NCBI RefSeq assembly: GCF_034009455.1
Contig: NZ_CP125380.1
Coordinates: 1,591,001-1,655,000 of the forward strand
Origin: Pseudomonas sp. P5_109
GTDB lineage: Bacteria > Pseudomonadota > Gammaproteobacteria > Pseudomonadales > Pseudomonadaceae
Direction of reading: 5' to 3'
DNA: 64,000 nt
This document shows, one piece after another, positions 42,601 to 52,724 of this stretch (positions are counted from its first letter, which is position 1; every line of letters starts with the position of its first letter). The notes beneath the pieces are model-generated. The model saw nothing but the letters and a program-made list of their open reading frames with translations, was not told where the DNA came from and did no database searches. Both the position numbers and the translations under genes were made by a program.

Positions 42601-44181
42601 ATGACCCAGTTTCTCGGACACAACTACATTGGCGGTCGCCGCAGTGCCAACGGCACGACGCAGCTGCAAAGCCTCGATGCAACGACGGGCGAAGCGCTCT
42701 CCGGATTCTTCATTCAGGCATCCGAAGCCGAAGTGGATGCCGCCGCCAAAGCCGCCGCCAGCGCTTACCCGGTTTATCGCAACCTCAGCGCTGAAAAGCG
42801 CGCAACGTTCCTCGATGCCATCGCCGATGAAATCGACGGGCTGGGCGATGAGTTCGTCGCCACCGTGTGCCGCGAAACCGCGTTGCCGGCCGGGCGTATT
42901 CAAGGTGAGCGCGCACGCACCAGCGGCCAGTTGCGCCTGTTCGCCAAGGTGCTGCGTCGCGGTGATTTCCATGGTGCGCGCATCGACCGCGCATTGCCGG
43001 ATCGGCAGCCGTTGCCACGCCCGGATCTGCGTCAGTACCGCATCGGCCTGGGGCCGGTTGCAGTGTTCGGCGCCAGTAACTTCCCGCTGGCGTTTTCCAC
43101 AGCCGGCGGCGATACCGCTTCGGCACTGGCCGCCGGTTGCCCGGTGGTGTTCAAGGCCCACAGCGGGCACATGGCAACCGCCGAGTGGGTGGCTGACGCG
43201 ATCATCCGCGGCGCGGAAAAAACCGGCATGCCGGCCGGTGTGTTCAACATGATTTATGGCGGCGGTGTCGGCGAATGGCTGGTCAAGCATCCGGCGATTC
43301 AGGCGGTCGGCTTCACCGGCTCACTCAAAGGCGGCAATGCCCTGAGCCACATGGCTGCTAATCGGGCGCAGCCGATCCCGGTGTTCGCCGAGATGTCGAG
43401 CATCAACCCGGTGTTCCTGCTGCCCGAAGCCCTCAAGGTGCGTGGCGAGCAGATCGCGGCGCAATTGGCCGGCTCGGTCACCCTGGGCTGTGGCCAGTTC
43501 TGCACCAATCCGGGCTTGGTCATTGGTGTGCGCTCGCCGCAGTTCAGTTCTTTCCTTGAGACATTCTGCGCCCACATGAACCAGCAACCGGCGCAAACCA
43601 TGCTCAACGCCGGCGCGCTGGTCAGCTACAGCCGGGGTCTTGGCGAACTGCACGAGCATCCGGGCCTGACCCATCTGGCGGGCCGGCCACAACAAGGCAA
43701 TCAGGCTCAACCGCAGGTGTTCAAGGCCGATGTCAGCCTGTTGCTCAAGGGCGATGAGTTGTTGCAGGAGGAAGTGTTCGGGCCGACCACCATTGTCATT
43801 GAGGTCGAGGATCGGGCGCAGTTGGCGGCGGCGCTGCATGGCCTGCGCGGGCAATTGACGGCGACGTTGATCGGCGAGGCCGAAGAATTGCTGGAGTACC
43901 GCTGGCTGGCTGAGTTGCTCCAGGAGAAGGTCGGAAGGATCTTGCTCAATGGCTATCCGACCGGGGTCGAAGTCTGCGAGGCCATGGTGCATGGCGGGCC
44001 GTATCCGGCGACGTCTGACTCGCGGGGCACCTCGGTGGGCACCCTGGCGATCGATCGCTTCCTGCGGCCGGTGTGCTTCCAGAACTATCCGGATGCGTTG
44101 CTGCCCGAAGCGTTGCAGAACGGCAATCCGCTGGGAATTCGGCGGTTAGTGGATGGGGAGATGAGTGCTTCGGCCTTGTGA
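42601..44181 (+). CDS. 2,5-dioxovalerate (alpha-ketoglutaric semialdehyde) dehydrogenase
   Basis: The 526-residue NADP-dependent aldehyde dehydrogenase oxidises 2-oxoglutarate semialdehyde to 2-oxoglutarate. GPVAVFGASNFPLAFSTAGG is the cofactor-domain segment, VFAEMSSINPVFLL contains the general-base Glu, and LGCGQFCTNPGLV the catalytic Cys. The length and these variants match the AldH/KGSADH type of sugar-acid pathways rather than the shorter succinate-semialdehyde enzymes. AAGGAG precedes the ATG. Confidence 0.9.
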   Translation: MTQFLGHNYIGGRRSANGTTQLQSLDATTGEALSGFFIQASEAEVDAAAKAAASAYPVYRNLSAEKRATFLDAIADEIDGLGDEFVATVCRETALPAGRIQGERARTSGQLRLFAKVLRRGDFHGARIDRALPDRQPLPRPDLRQYRIGLGPVAVFGASNFPLAFSTAGGDTASALAAGCPVVFKAHSGHMATAEWVADAIIRGAEKTGMPAGVFNMIYGGGVGEWLVKHPAIQAVGFTGSLKGGNALSHMAANRAQPIPVFAEMSSINPVFLLPEALKVRGEQIAAQLAGSVTLGCGQFCTNPGLVIGVRSPQFSSFLETFCAHMNQQPAQTMLNAGALVSYSRGLGELHEHPGLTHLAGRPQQGNQAQPQVFKADVSLLLKGDELLQEEVFGPTTIVIEVEDRAQLAAALHGLRGQLTATLIGEAEELLEYRWLAELLQEKVGRILLNGYPTGVEVCEAMVHGGPYPATSDSRGTSVGTLAIDRFLRPVCFQNYPDALLPEALQNGNPLGIRRLVDGEMSASAL

Positions 44182-44203
44182 TTGTCGGTGTCTGGGCTAT
44201 CGC

Positions 44204-44297
44204 CTTCGCGAGCAAGCCCGCTCCCACACTGGATCTGTTGTGAACGCATAATTTGTGAACACTCTGATCAAATGTGGGAGCGGGCTTGCCCGCGAAG
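44204..44297. repeat. REP pair, family A, outward orientation
   Basis: Family A half-sites in outward order (TTCGCGAGC first), separated by about 50 bases, between convergent genes. Confidence 0.85.
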
Positions 44298-44320
44298 GCG
44301 TCATCCGACTCGCAACAACC

Positions 44321-45229
44321 CTACCGGTCAGCCACCAGGCCAGGTTTCACCGCAGCCGGCTTCAACACCAGCCACAACGCCAGCGCAATCAACATCCCGC
44401 CATAGACATGCGCCATTGACAGCGGCTCATCGAGAAACAGTCCCCCCCACAACACCCCGAACAGCGGGATCAGGAAAGTTGTGGTCATCGATTTCACCGG
44501 GCCAATGGAGCTCAGGAGCCGGAAGTAAATAATGTACGCAAACGCCGTGCATCCCAGACCCAAGCCCAGCAGCGATAGCCACACGCTCCAGCCGCCCCAA
44601 CTCGCGGGTGGTTGGCTGATCACGCTGTAGCCGAACAGCGGTAGCAGGAACAACGTCGCGCCGAGCATGCTGCCCAGTGCCGACAAACGGCTGTCGAGGC
44701 CACCGGCCTGATCGAGCCAGCGCCGGGCGAGAAACCCCGCAAAGCCGTAGCAAGTGGTCGCGAGCAGGCAGGCAACGGCACCCATCAGCAGTGCCATATC
44801 GAACGCCACCGGACCGGCACGGGTCAGCACGCCCACACCGAACAGCCCCAGGAACACGCCGCCGAGCTTGGCGCCAGTGAGCTTTTCATGGAAAAACAGG
44901 CCGCCGATCAGCACGCCCATCAATGGCGTCGTGGCATTGAAAATCGACGAGTAACCGGCTGGTAGCACCTGCGCGGCCACCGAATAGAGCGTCGCCGGAA
45001 TCCCGGAGTTGATCACCCCGAGCAGCATCACGGTTTTGAGTTTGCCCTTGAAATCCCAACTGATGCGCATCAGCCCGAGAATCACCAGCAGTCCGGCAGC
45101 GGCGATGGATACACGGAAAAACGCGGTTGGAATGCTGCCAATCACCGGGGCGATGATGCGCATGAACAGGAAACTCGCTCCCCAAATGGCCGCCAGGGAC
45201 AGTAAACGGAAAATATCGACGGGGTTCAC
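44321..45229 (-). CDS. EamA/DMT-family transporter
   Basis: The 302-residue protein has ten helices in two EamA repeats. The first repeat starts LLSLAAIWGASFLFMRIIAP and the second includes LGLGLGCTAFAYIIYFRLL; SSIGPVKSMTTTFLIPLFGVL is the conserved PxxxxLxxxxxLGE-like segment. The GTG at 45229 follows AAGGACC and begins just before helix 1; the longer ATG frame adds 39 residues of doubtful sequence. It is divergent from aceK. Substrate unknown. Confidence 0.82.
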   Translation of the reverse strand: MNPVDIFRLLSLAAIWGASFLFMRIIAPVIGSIPTAFFRVSIAAAGLLVILGLMRISWDFKGKLKTVMLLGVINSGIPATLYSVAAQVLPAGYSSIFNATTPLMGVLIGGLFFHEKLTGAKLGGVFLGLFGVGVLTRAGPVAFDMALLMGAVACLLATTCYGFAGFLARRWLDQAGGLDSRLSALGSMLGATLFLLPLFGYSVISQPPASWGGWSVWLSLLGLGLGCTAFAYIIYFRLLSSIGPVKSMTTTFLIPLFGVLWGGLFLDEPLSMAHVYGGMLIALALWLVLKPAAVKPGLVADR

Positions 45230-45388
45230 AACGCGGTCCTTCCTTGATGGAGGGGCGAAAGTGTTGCTGAGTGTGTGATCGATGGCAACCGAAAACCGGG
45301 CATTCAATTCGCCCGCAAAATTACGCTTCTCCTGCACCTGCTTCACTGGCTAAGCTCAGGGCTCCCGAATTCCCGCAGAGGTCTCACC

Positions 45389-47107
45389 ATGCCGCAGCAA
45401 TGGCCAGCCGCCGACATCGCCCGCTTGATCCTCGATGGCTTTGACGATTACCGCGAGCATTTTCGCCAGATCACCGACGGCGCCCGGGCCCGCTTCGAAC
45501 AGGCCAAGTGGCAAGAGACACAATCGGCGTCGGCGGCGCGGATCAATCTGTACGAAGACAAAGTCGCTGAAACGGTGGCGCGCCTGCGCACCGCGTTTGA
45601 CGCCGACACGCTGGACGTCAGCTGCTGGCCGCTGGTCAAGAGCGCCTATATCAGCCTGATCGACCTGCGCTTCGACGATGAACTGTCCGAGACCTGGTAC
45701 AACTCGATCTTCTGCGGGCTGTTCAGCCACGACCTGATCAGCGATGGCTGCATGTTCATCCACACCACCCGGCCGAGCCTGCGCCGGGCCCGGGCCGCGC
45801 AAACCCGAACCTACAAGCCGCAGGGCCAATTGTCGGCCATGCTCGCCAGCATCTTCGCCGACTACCGCTTCAGCGAGGATTACGCCGACCTGTCCGGCGA
45901 CCTGAAGCGCCTCGAAGCGCAACTGCGCGAGAACCTGCCGGACTGGGTATGCAAGGACCCGGAGCTGAGCGTCGAACTGTTTTCCTCGGTGCTCTACCGC
46001 AACAAGGGCGCGTACCTGGTCGGGCGCATCTACACCGCCGACGAGCAATGGCCGCTGGCGATTCCGCTGCTGCATCTCGAAGGCCGCGGCATCCAGATCG
46101 ATGCGCTGATCACCGATGAGGCGGACGTGTCGATCATCTTCTCCTTCACCCGTTCGTATTTCATGGTGGATGTGCCGGTGCCGGCGGAGTTCATCGGTTT
46201 CCTGCGGCGTATCCTGCCGGGCAAGCACATTGCCGAGCTGTACACCTCGATCGGCTTCTACAAGCACGGCAAGTCGGAGTTCTACCGGGCGCTGATCAAC
46301 CACCTGGCCAACACCGACGACCAGTTCATCATGGCCCCCGGTGTGCGCGGCATGGTCATGAGCGTGTTTACCCTGCCGGGTTTCAACACCGTGTTCAAAA
46401 TCATCAAGGACCGTTTCTCGCCGTCGAAAAACGTCGACCGCGCCACGGTGATCGAAAAGTACCGTTTGGTGAAGAGTGTCGACCGCGTCGGGCGCATGGC
46501 CGATACCCAGGAGTTTGCCGATTTCCGTTTTCCCCTGAGCAAGTTCGATCCGGCATGCCTGGAGGAACTGCTGGAAGTTGCGCCGTCCACGGTCTCGGTG
46601 GAAGACGATACGGTGCTGATCCGCCACTGCTGGACAGAACGGCGCATGACCCCACTGAACCTCTACCTGGAGAACGCCAACGAGGCGCAGGTGCGAGAAG
46701 CCCTGGAAGACTACGGCCTGGCGATCAAGCAACTGGCGGCGGCCAACATCTTTCCCGGCGACATGCTGCTGAAGAACTTCGGCGTCACCCGTCATGGCCG
46801 CGTGGTGTTCTACGACTACGACGAGATCTGCTTCCTCACCGAGGCCAACTTCCGCCACATCCCGCAACCGCGCACCCCGGAAGACGAAATGGCTTCCGAA
46901 CCGTGGTATTCGATCGGGCCGCTGGACGTGTTCCCGGAAGAGTTTCCGCCGTTCCTGTTTGCCGATTTCGGGCAGCGCAAGCTGTTCGATCAGTTGCATG
47001 GCGAGTTGTACAACGCCGATTACTGGAAAAGCCTGCAGGAAGCGATTCGGGGCGGCAAAGTGATCGATGTATTCCCGTATCGGCGTAAAGGCCTCGACAG
47101 CGAGTAG
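45389..47107 (+). CDS. aceK: Isocitrate dehydrogenase kinase/phosphatase
   Basis: The 572-residue bifunctional enzyme switches isocitrate dehydrogenase off by phosphorylation, sending carbon into the glyoxylate shunt. The N-terminal regulatory domain (about 1-310) is followed by the kinase fold. The ATP loop [22 protein letters not shown]-type [13 protein letters not shown], and catalytic [22 protein letters not shown] with the DYDE metal site are present. The ATG at 45389 is used; the longer frame is upstream leader. No aceA or aceB lies beside it, as is usual in Pseudomonas. Confidence 0.95.
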   Translation: MPQQWPAADIARLILDGFDDYREHFRQITDGARARFEQAKWQETQSASAARINLYEDKVAETVARLRTAFDADTLDVSCWPLVKSAYISLIDLRFDDELSETWYNSIFCGLFSHDLISDGCMFIHTTRPSLRRARAAQTRTYKPQGQLSAMLASIFADYRFSEDYADLSGDLKRLEAQLRENLPDWVCKDPELSVELFSSVLYRNKGAYLVGRIYTADEQWPLAIPLLHLEGRGIQIDALITDEADVSIIFSFTRSYFMVDVPVPAEFIGFLRRILPGKHIAELYTSIGFYKHGKSEFYRALINHLANTDDQFIMAPGVRGMVMSVFTLPGFNTVFKIIKDRFSPSKNVDRATVIEKYRLVKSVDRVGRMADTQEFADFRFPLSKFDPACLEELLEVAPSTVSVEDDTVLIRHCWTERRMTPLNLYLENANEAQVREALEDYGLAIKQLAAANIFPGDMLLKNFGVTRHGRVVFYDYDEICFLTEANFRHIPQPRTPEDEMASEPWYSIGPLDVFPEEFPPFLFADFGQRKLFDQLHGELYNADYWKSLQEAIRGGKVIDVFPYRRKGLDSE

Positions 47108-47123
47108 CACCGGTACGCATCCC

Positions 47124-47223
47124 TGTAGGAGCGAGCTTGCTCGCGATGGTCGTTAACGGTGACGCGGGAAACCTGACACCCCGTGGCGTTCTTGAGTTCA
47201 TCGCGAGCAAGCTCGCTCCTACA
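47124..47223. repeat. REPIN, family C
   Basis: Inverted TGTAGGAGCGAGCTTGCTCG copies with a spacer of about 50 bases; the spacer is nearly identical to that of the element at 51218 (both contain GGAAACCTGACACCCC-like or GGAACCTGACACCCC). Confidence 0.9.
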
Positions 47224-47296
47224 AGGGATCTCGCTCAACCTTCAAATCTGCGACAATCGCCCCCCTGCGCCACTAGACGACTGAATTGCGTACCCG

Positions 47297-50200
47297 ATGA
47301 CCGACGAATCGCCCTCCATCGACAAACTGCTGAAAAACCTCGATCACGCCATGCTTGCCGACCGCCACCGGCTGCGGCGGCAGTTGCTTGAGCTGCGCAA
47401 GAAACCCGACGAGGCCAAGCTGGCCCAGTGGGTTGCGCGCATGCAGGCGTCCTGTGAGCAGGTGCTGGCGCGCCGCGCCAGCCTGCCGGTGATTCGTTAC
47501 GACGACAGCCTGCCGATCGCCGCCAAGCGCGACGAAATCAAGAAGGCGCTGGAAAAGCACCAGGTGTTGATCATCGCCGGTGAAACCGGGTCGGGTAAAA
47601 CCACCCAGTTACCGAAGATCTGCCTGGAAATCGGTCGCGGCCAGCACGGCTTGATCGGCCACACCCAACCGCGCCGGATCGCTGCGCGCAGCGTCGCCAG
47701 CCGGGTCGCCGAAGAGCTCGGCACGCCGCTGGGCGCGCTGGTCGGTTATCAGGTGCGTTTCGAGGATCAGAGCGATTCCAACACCCTGATCAAGCTGATG
47801 ACCGATGGCATCCTGCTGGCGGAAACCCAGAACGACCGCTACCTGGAACGCTACGACACGATCATCGTCGACGAGGCCCACGAACGCAGCCTCAACATCG
47901 ACTTCCTGCTCGGCTATCTGAAAACCCTGCTGCCGCGTCGTCCGGACCTGAAGGTCATCATTACTTCGGCAACCATCGATCTGGAGCGTTTCTCCAAGCA
48001 TTTCGATGATGCGCCGATAGTCGAAGTTTCCGGGCGCACTTTTCCGGTGGACACCTGGTATCGCCCGCTGACCCTGGAGCAGGACGAAGAGGGCAACCGC
48101 GTCGAGGACGACCTGACAGTGGATCAGGCGATTCTCGCCACCCTTGATGAAATCGCCGCCTATGAGCGCAGCGAAGGCCGCAGTCCCGGTGACGTGCTGG
48201 TGTTCCTGCCCGGTGAGCGCGAGATTCGCGACGCCGCCGAAATGCTGCGCAAGGCCCAGCTCAAGCACACCGAAATCCTGCCGCTGTACGCACGGTTGTC
48301 GCCGGCCGAGCAGCAGCGGATTTTCCAGTCGCACCCGGGCCGTCGCGTGGTCCTGGCGACCAACGTCGCGGAAACCTCGCTGACCGTGCCGGGTATTCGC
48401 TACGTGATCGACAGCGGCACCGCGCGCATCAGCCGCTACAGCTACCGCGCCAAGGTTCAGCGGCTGCCGATCGAGGCGGTTTCCCAAGCCAGCGCCAACC
48501 AGCGTAAAGGTCGATGCGGGCGGGTCGAGCCGGGTATCTGCATCCGCCTCTACAGCGAGGAAGACTTCCTCGGGCGCCCGGAATTTACCGATCCCGAAAT
48601 CTTGCGCACCAACCTCGCCGCCGTCATCTTGCAGATGTTGCATCTGCGCCTCGGCGAAGTCACCGAGTTCCCGTTCATCGAGCCGCCGGACGGCAAGGCC
48701 ATCAGCGACGGTTACAACCTGCTGCAAGAACTCTCGGCGGTGGATCGCAACAGCCAGCTGACCCCGCTCGGTCGTCAACTGGCGCGACTGCCGGTGGACC
48801 CGCGCATGGGCCGCATGTTGCTGGAAGCGGCCAAGCTCGGCAGCTTGCAGGAAGTGCTGATCGTCGCCAGCGCGATGTCGATCCAGGACCCACGCGAGCG
48901 TCCGCCGGAGCGTCAGCAAGCGGCGGATCAAGCCCACGCCCAATGGAAAGACCCCGACTCGGACTTCGCCGGGCTGGTCAATCTGTGGCGCGGATTCGAG
49001 GAGCAGCGCCAGGCGCTGACCGCCAACCCGCTGCGCAACTGGTGCCGCAAGAATTTCCTGAATTACCTGCGCCTGCGCGAATGGCGCGATTCCCATCGCC
49101 AGCTGAGCCTGATCTGCCGCGACATGCAGTTGAGCCTCAATAAAGAGCCGGCGGACTATCCGAAACTGCACAAAGCGGTGCTGGTGGGCTTGCTCAGCCA
49201 GATCGGCCAGAAAACCGAAGAGGGTGATTACCTCGGTGCGCGTCAGCGGCGCTTCTGGATTCACCCGTCGTCGGGCATCGGCAAGAAGCGCCCGCAATGG
49301 CTGATGACCGCTGAACTGGTGGAAACCACCAAGCTCTACGCGCGGATGGTGGCGAAGATCGATGCCGACTGGATCGAGCCGCTGGCCGGGCACCTGATCA
49401 AGAAAAACCATTTCGAACCCCACTGGGAGAAGAAGCGCGGCCAGGTCGTGGCGTTCGAGCAGATCACCCTGTTCGGGCTGATCGTGGTCGGGCGCCGGCC
49501 GGTGCATTACGGCCCGGTGGACCCGGTGGTGTCGCGGGAACTGTTCATCCGCGAAGCGCTGGTGCGCGGTGAAATCCAGTCCAAGGCCAAGTGCCTGGCG
49601 GCCAACAAGCAGTTGCTGGAACAGCTCGACGAACTGGAAGCCAAGGCCCGTCGCCGCGACATCCTCGCCGACGAAGAAACCCTGTACGCCTTCTACGATG
49701 CGCGTCTGCCGCCGGAGATCCACCAGACCGCGACCTTCGACAGCTGGTACCGGATCAACAGCCAGAAAGACCCGCAACTGCTGATCATGCGCGAAGAGGA
49801 CGTGCTGGCCCGCGAAGCCAGTGAAGTCACCGCCCAGCATTACCCGGACACCTTGCACATCGGCGATCTGGAATTGGCCCTCAGCTACCACTTCGAACCG
49901 AATCACCCGCGCGACGGCGTGACCCTGCGCGTGCCTGCACCGCTGTTGCCGATGCTGCCGCCGGAACGCCTGGAATGGCTGGTGCCGGGTGTCATCGAAG
50001 CCAAGTGCATTGCCCTGGTGCGCAACCTGCCCAAGGCCTTGCGCAAGAATTTCGTGCCGGTGCCGGACTTCGTCAAGGCGGCGTTGCAGCGCATGACCTT
50101 TGCCGAGGGCTCGCTGCCCCAGGCTTTAGGGCGCGAGCTGCTGCGCATGACCGGTGCGCGGGTCAGCGATGAAGCCTGGGCCGAGGCGGCGCAGCAGGTT

Positions 50201-51208
50201 GAAAGCCATCTGCGGATGAACCTGGAAATCGTCGACGCCCAGGGCAAGTTCCTCGGTGAAGGTCGCGACCTGGCGGAACTGACGGCGCGTTTCGCCGAGG
50301 CCAGCCAGGCGGCGTTGGCCGTGCCGCAAACCGCGAAGAGCCAGCAACCGGTGGAGCCGAAAGTGTTCGCCGCCGTGGCCGAGAAAACCCAACAGAAGAT
50401 CGCCGGGCTGTCGATGACGGTCTATCCGGCGCTGGTGGAGGAGAGCGGTACGGTCAAGGAAGGGCGTTTCTCGACCCCGGCCGAGGCCGAGTTCCAGCAT
50501 CGCCGTGCCTTGCAGCGCCTGCTGATGCAGCAACTGGCCGAGTCGGCGAAGTTCCTGCGTGGCAAGTTGCCGGGCCTGACTGAACTGGGCCTGCTGTATC
50601 GCGACATGGGGCGTGTCGATGCACTGGTGGAAGACATTCTGCTGGCCAGCCTCGACAGCTGCATTCTCGAAGGCGAAGACCCGCTGCCTCGCGATGGCGC
50701 CGGATTGGCGTCGCTGGCCGAGCGCAAACGTGGCGCCTGGACCGAGCACGCCGAGCGCGTGGCGAAGCTGACCCTGGAAGTCCTCAAACTCTGGCACGGC
50801 CTGCAAAAGCGCTTCAAGGGCAAGATCGATCTGGCACAAGCCGTGGCCTTGAACGACATCAAGCAGCAGCTCAGCCACCTGGTCTATCCGGGTTTTGTCC
50901 GGGAAACGCCGATGCAGTGGCTCAAGGAATTACCGCGTTACCTCAAGGCCATCGAGCAGCGTTTCGAGAAAATCGGTGCCCAAGTGCAGCGCGACCGGGT
51001 CTGGAGCGGCGAATTGTCCGGCCTGTGGACGCAGTACCAGACCCGCGCCAACAAACACGCCCAGGAAGGCAAGCGCGATCCGCAGCTGGAGTTGTATCGC
51101 TGGTGGCTGGAGGAGTATCGGGTTTCGCTGTTTGCGCAACAGTTGGGAACCAAAGTGCCGATCTCCGACAAACGCCTAAGCAAGCAGTGGAGTCAGGTAG
51201 AGCCCTGA
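47297..51208 (+). CDS. hrpA: ATP-dependent RNA helicase HrpA
   Basis: The 1303-residue DEAH-box helicase acts on stalled ribosomes and mRNA. Walker A is IIAGETGSGKTTQLPKI (about 92-108), DEAH is IIVDEAHERSLNID, motif III ITSATIDLERFSKHF, and motif VI QRKGRCGRVEPGICIRLYS. An HA2/OB region and a long C-terminal DUF3418 domain (after about residue 700) complete the standard bacterial layout. The ATG at 47297 fits the family N-terminus. It is flanked on both sides by related family C REPINs. Confidence 0.95.
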   Translation: MTDESPSIDKLLKNLDHAMLADRHRLRRQLLELRKKPDEAKLAQWVARMQASCEQVLARRASLPVIRYDDSLPIAAKRDEIKKALEKHQVLIIAGETGSGKTTQLPKICLEIGRGQHGLIGHTQPRRIAARSVASRVAEELGTPLGALVGYQVRFEDQSDSNTLIKLMTDGILLAETQNDRYLERYDTIIVDEAHERSLNIDFLLGYLKTLLPRRPDLKVIITSATIDLERFSKHFDDAPIVEVSGRTFPVDTWYRPLTLEQDEEGNRVEDDLTVDQAILATLDEIAAYERSEGRSPGDVLVFLPGEREIRDAAEMLRKAQLKHTEILPLYARLSPAEQQRIFQSHPGRRVVLATNVAETSLTVPGIRYVIDSGTARISRYSYRAKVQRLPIEAVSQASANQRKGRCGRVEPGICIRLYSEEDFLGRPEFTDPEILRTNLAAVILQMLHLRLGEVTEFPFIEPPDGKAISDGYNLLQELSAVDRNSQLTPLGRQLARLPVDPRMGRMLLEAAKLGSLQEVLIVASAMSIQDPRERPPERQQAADQAHAQWKDPDSDFAGLVNLWRGFEEQRQALTANPLRNWCRKNFLNYLRLREWRDSHRQLSLICRDMQLSLNKEPADYPKLHKAVLVGLLSQIGQKTEEGDYLGARQRRFWIHPSSGIGKKRPQWLMTAELVETTKLYARMVAKIDADWIEPLAGHLIKKNHFEPHWEKKRGQVVAFEQITLFGLIVVGRRPVHYGPVDPVVSRELFIREALVRGEIQSKAKCLAANKQLLEQLDELEAKARRRDILADEETLYAFYDARLPPEIHQTATFDSWYRINSQKDPQLLIMREEDVLAREASEVTAQHYPDTLHIGDLELALSYHFEPNHPRDGVTLRVPAPLLPMLPPERLEWLVPGVIEAKCIALVRNLPKALRKNFVPVPDFVKAALQRMTFAEGSLPQALGRELLRMTGARVSDEAWAEAAQQVESHLRMNLEIVDAQGKFLGEGRDLAELTARFAEASQAALAVPQTAKSQQPVEPKVFAAVAEKTQQKIAGLSMTVYPALVEESGTVKEGRFSTPAEAEFQHRRALQRLLMQQLAESAKFLRGKLPGLTELGLLYRDMGRVDALVEDILLASLDSCILEGEDPLPRDGAGLASLAERKRGAWTEHAERVAKLTLEVLKLWHGLQKRFKGKIDLAQAVALNDIKQQLSHLVYPGFVRETPMQWLKELPRYLKAIEQRFEKIGAQVQRDRVWSGELSGLWTQYQTRANKHAQEGKRDPQLELYRWWLEEYRVSLFAQQLGTKVPISDKRLSKQWSQVEP

Positions 51209-51217
51209 CACAATCCC

Positions 51218-51317
51218 TGTAGGAGCGAGCTTGCTCGCGATGGTCGTCAACGATAACGCTGGGAACCTGACACCCCACGGCGTTCTCTGGTTCATCGCGA
51301 GCAAGCTCGCTCCTACA
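51218..51317. repeat. REPIN, family C
   Basis: Second family C element, following hrpA; arms and spacer resemble those of the copy at 47124, so the two flank the gene. Confidence 0.9.
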
Positions 51318-51369
51318 AGTATTGCGTTGCTCTCGCAAAAGGCGCCAAAACCCAAGCTTTATGGCAAAC

Positions 51370-51399
51370 TTCGCGACCATAAACGCCAGTTTCGCGACC
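51370..51399 (+). promoter_or_regulatory. Two direct repeats TTCGCGACC, 21 bases apart
   Basis: TTCGCGACC occurs at 51370-51378 and again at 51391-51399. The 21-base period is two helical turns, as expected for a regulator that binds one face of DNA. They lie about 135-160 bases before the FabH-like ATG in a 214-base leader that has no other feature. Confidence 0.4.
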
Positions 51400-51531
51400 T
51401 AGAGCCTTCGACCAGGTTGCGAGCAGGAATAAAGCGATGCCAGGTTTGCGTCCCCCGGATGGGAATAGACCCTTTGTGTATTGGTACGACGGTGCCAATG
51501 CTTTCTGCCTGAACAGATTAGAGACACGACC

Positions 51532-52653
51532 ATGCATAACGTCGTCATCAGCGGCACCGGCCTGTACACCCCGGCCAACAGCATTTCCAACGAAGAGCTG
51601 GTGCAGTCTTTCAATGCTTACGTCGCGCAATTCAACGCCGACAACGCTGACGCCATCGCGCGCGGTGAAGTGCAAGCGTTGACCGAGTCCAGCGCAGCGT
51701 TCATCGAAAAAGCCTCCGGCATCAAGAGCCGCTTTGTCATGGACAAGGAAGGCATCCTCGACCCGCAACGCATGGCTCCGCGCCTGCCGGAACGTTCCAA
51801 CGACGAATGGTCGGTGCTTTGCCAGATGGCCATCGGCGCGGCCGAGCAAGCCTTGCAACGCGCGGGCAAGACCGCTGCCGACATCGATGGCGTGATCGTC
51901 GCCTGCTCCAACCTGCAACGTGCCTACCCGGCCATTGCCATTGAAGTGCAGGAAGCGCTGGGTATCCAGGGTTTCGGTTTCGACATGAACGTGGCCTGTT
52001 CTTCGGCGACTTTCGGTATCCAGACCGCCGCCAACAGCGTGAAACTGGGCCAGGCCCGGGCGATCCTGATGGTCAACCCGGAAGTCTGCACTGGCCACCT
52101 GAACTTCCGTGACCGTGACAGCCACTTCATCTTCGGTGACGCTGCCACGGCGGTGATCATCGAGCGTGCTGACCTGGCGACGTCCAAGTTCCAGTTCGAT
52201 ATCGTCAGCACCAAGCTGCTGACCAAGTTCTCCAACAACATCCGCAACAACTTCGGCTTCCTCAACCGCGCGGCGCAAGAGGGCATCGGCGCCAAGGACA
52301 AACTGTTCGTGCAGGAAGGCCGCAAGGTGTTCAAGGAAGTCTGCCCGATGGTGGCCGAGCTGATCGCTGAGCATCTGCAGGAGAATCAGCTCAACGTCAG
52401 CGACGTGAAGCGCTTCTGGCTGCACCAGGCCAACCTCAGCATGAACCACCTGATCGTCAAGAAGCTGTTGGGCCGCGACGCCACCGAACAGGAAGCGCCG
52501 GTGATTCTCGACACCTACGCCAACACCAGCTCCGCCGGTTCCGTGATTGCCTTCCACAAGAACCAGGACGATCTGCCGGCCGGTTCGCTGGCTGTGCTCA
52601 GTTCGTTCGGTGCCGGTTATTCTATTGGTAGCGTGTTGCTGCGCAAGCGCTGA
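51532..52653 (+). CDS. Beta-ketoacyl-ACP synthase III (FabH family, PA3286-like)
   Basis: The 373-residue thiolase-fold enzyme condenses an acyl-CoA with malonyl-ACP. The catalytic Cys is in MNVACSSATFGIQTA, His in WLHQANLSMN, and Asn in TYANTSSAGSVIA; SSFGAGYSIGSVLL closes the fold. It is longer than the housekeeping FabH (about 330 residues) and resembles the P. aeruginosa PA3286 type, which takes octanoyl-CoA from beta-oxidation into synthesis. The ATG at 51532 (MHNVVISGTG) is chosen over a frame open from 51481. A terminator follows. Confidence 0.9.
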   Translation: MHNVVISGTGLYTPANSISNEELVQSFNAYVAQFNADNADAIARGEVQALTESSAAFIEKASGIKSRFVMDKEGILDPQRMAPRLPERSNDEWSVLCQMAIGAAEQALQRAGKTAADIDGVIVACSNLQRAYPAIAIEVQEALGIQGFGFDMNVACSSATFGIQTAANSVKLGQARAILMVNPEVCTGHLNFRDRDSHFIFGDAATAVIIERADLATSKFQFDIVSTKLLTKFSNNIRNNFGFLNRAAQEGIGAKDKLFVQEGRKVFKEVCPMVAELIAEHLQENQLNVSDVKRFWLHQANLSMNHLIVKKLLGRDATEQEAPVILDTYANTSSAGSVIAFHKNQDDLPAGSLAVLSSFGAGYSIGSVLLRKR

Positions 52654-52680
52654 GCTTGAATAGACTGTCGCAGCAGATGA

Positions 52681-52712
52681 AAAAATCGCAGCCCAAGGCT
52701 GCGATTTTTTTT
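52681..52712 (+). terminator. Terminator after the FabH-like gene
   Basis: Stem TCGCAGCC/GGCTGCGA with loop CAA, flanked by A and T runs. Begins 28 bases after the stop. Confidence 0.85.
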
Positions 52713-52724
52713 GCGGTGGGCTTT

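Noticed and set aside
45356..47110. 584-codon open frame on the - strand
   Set aside because: Opposite aceK over its entire length; a shadow.
47609..49906. 765-codon open frame on the - strand
   Set aside because: Opposite the helicase domains of hrpA. No domain features and no ribosome binding site.
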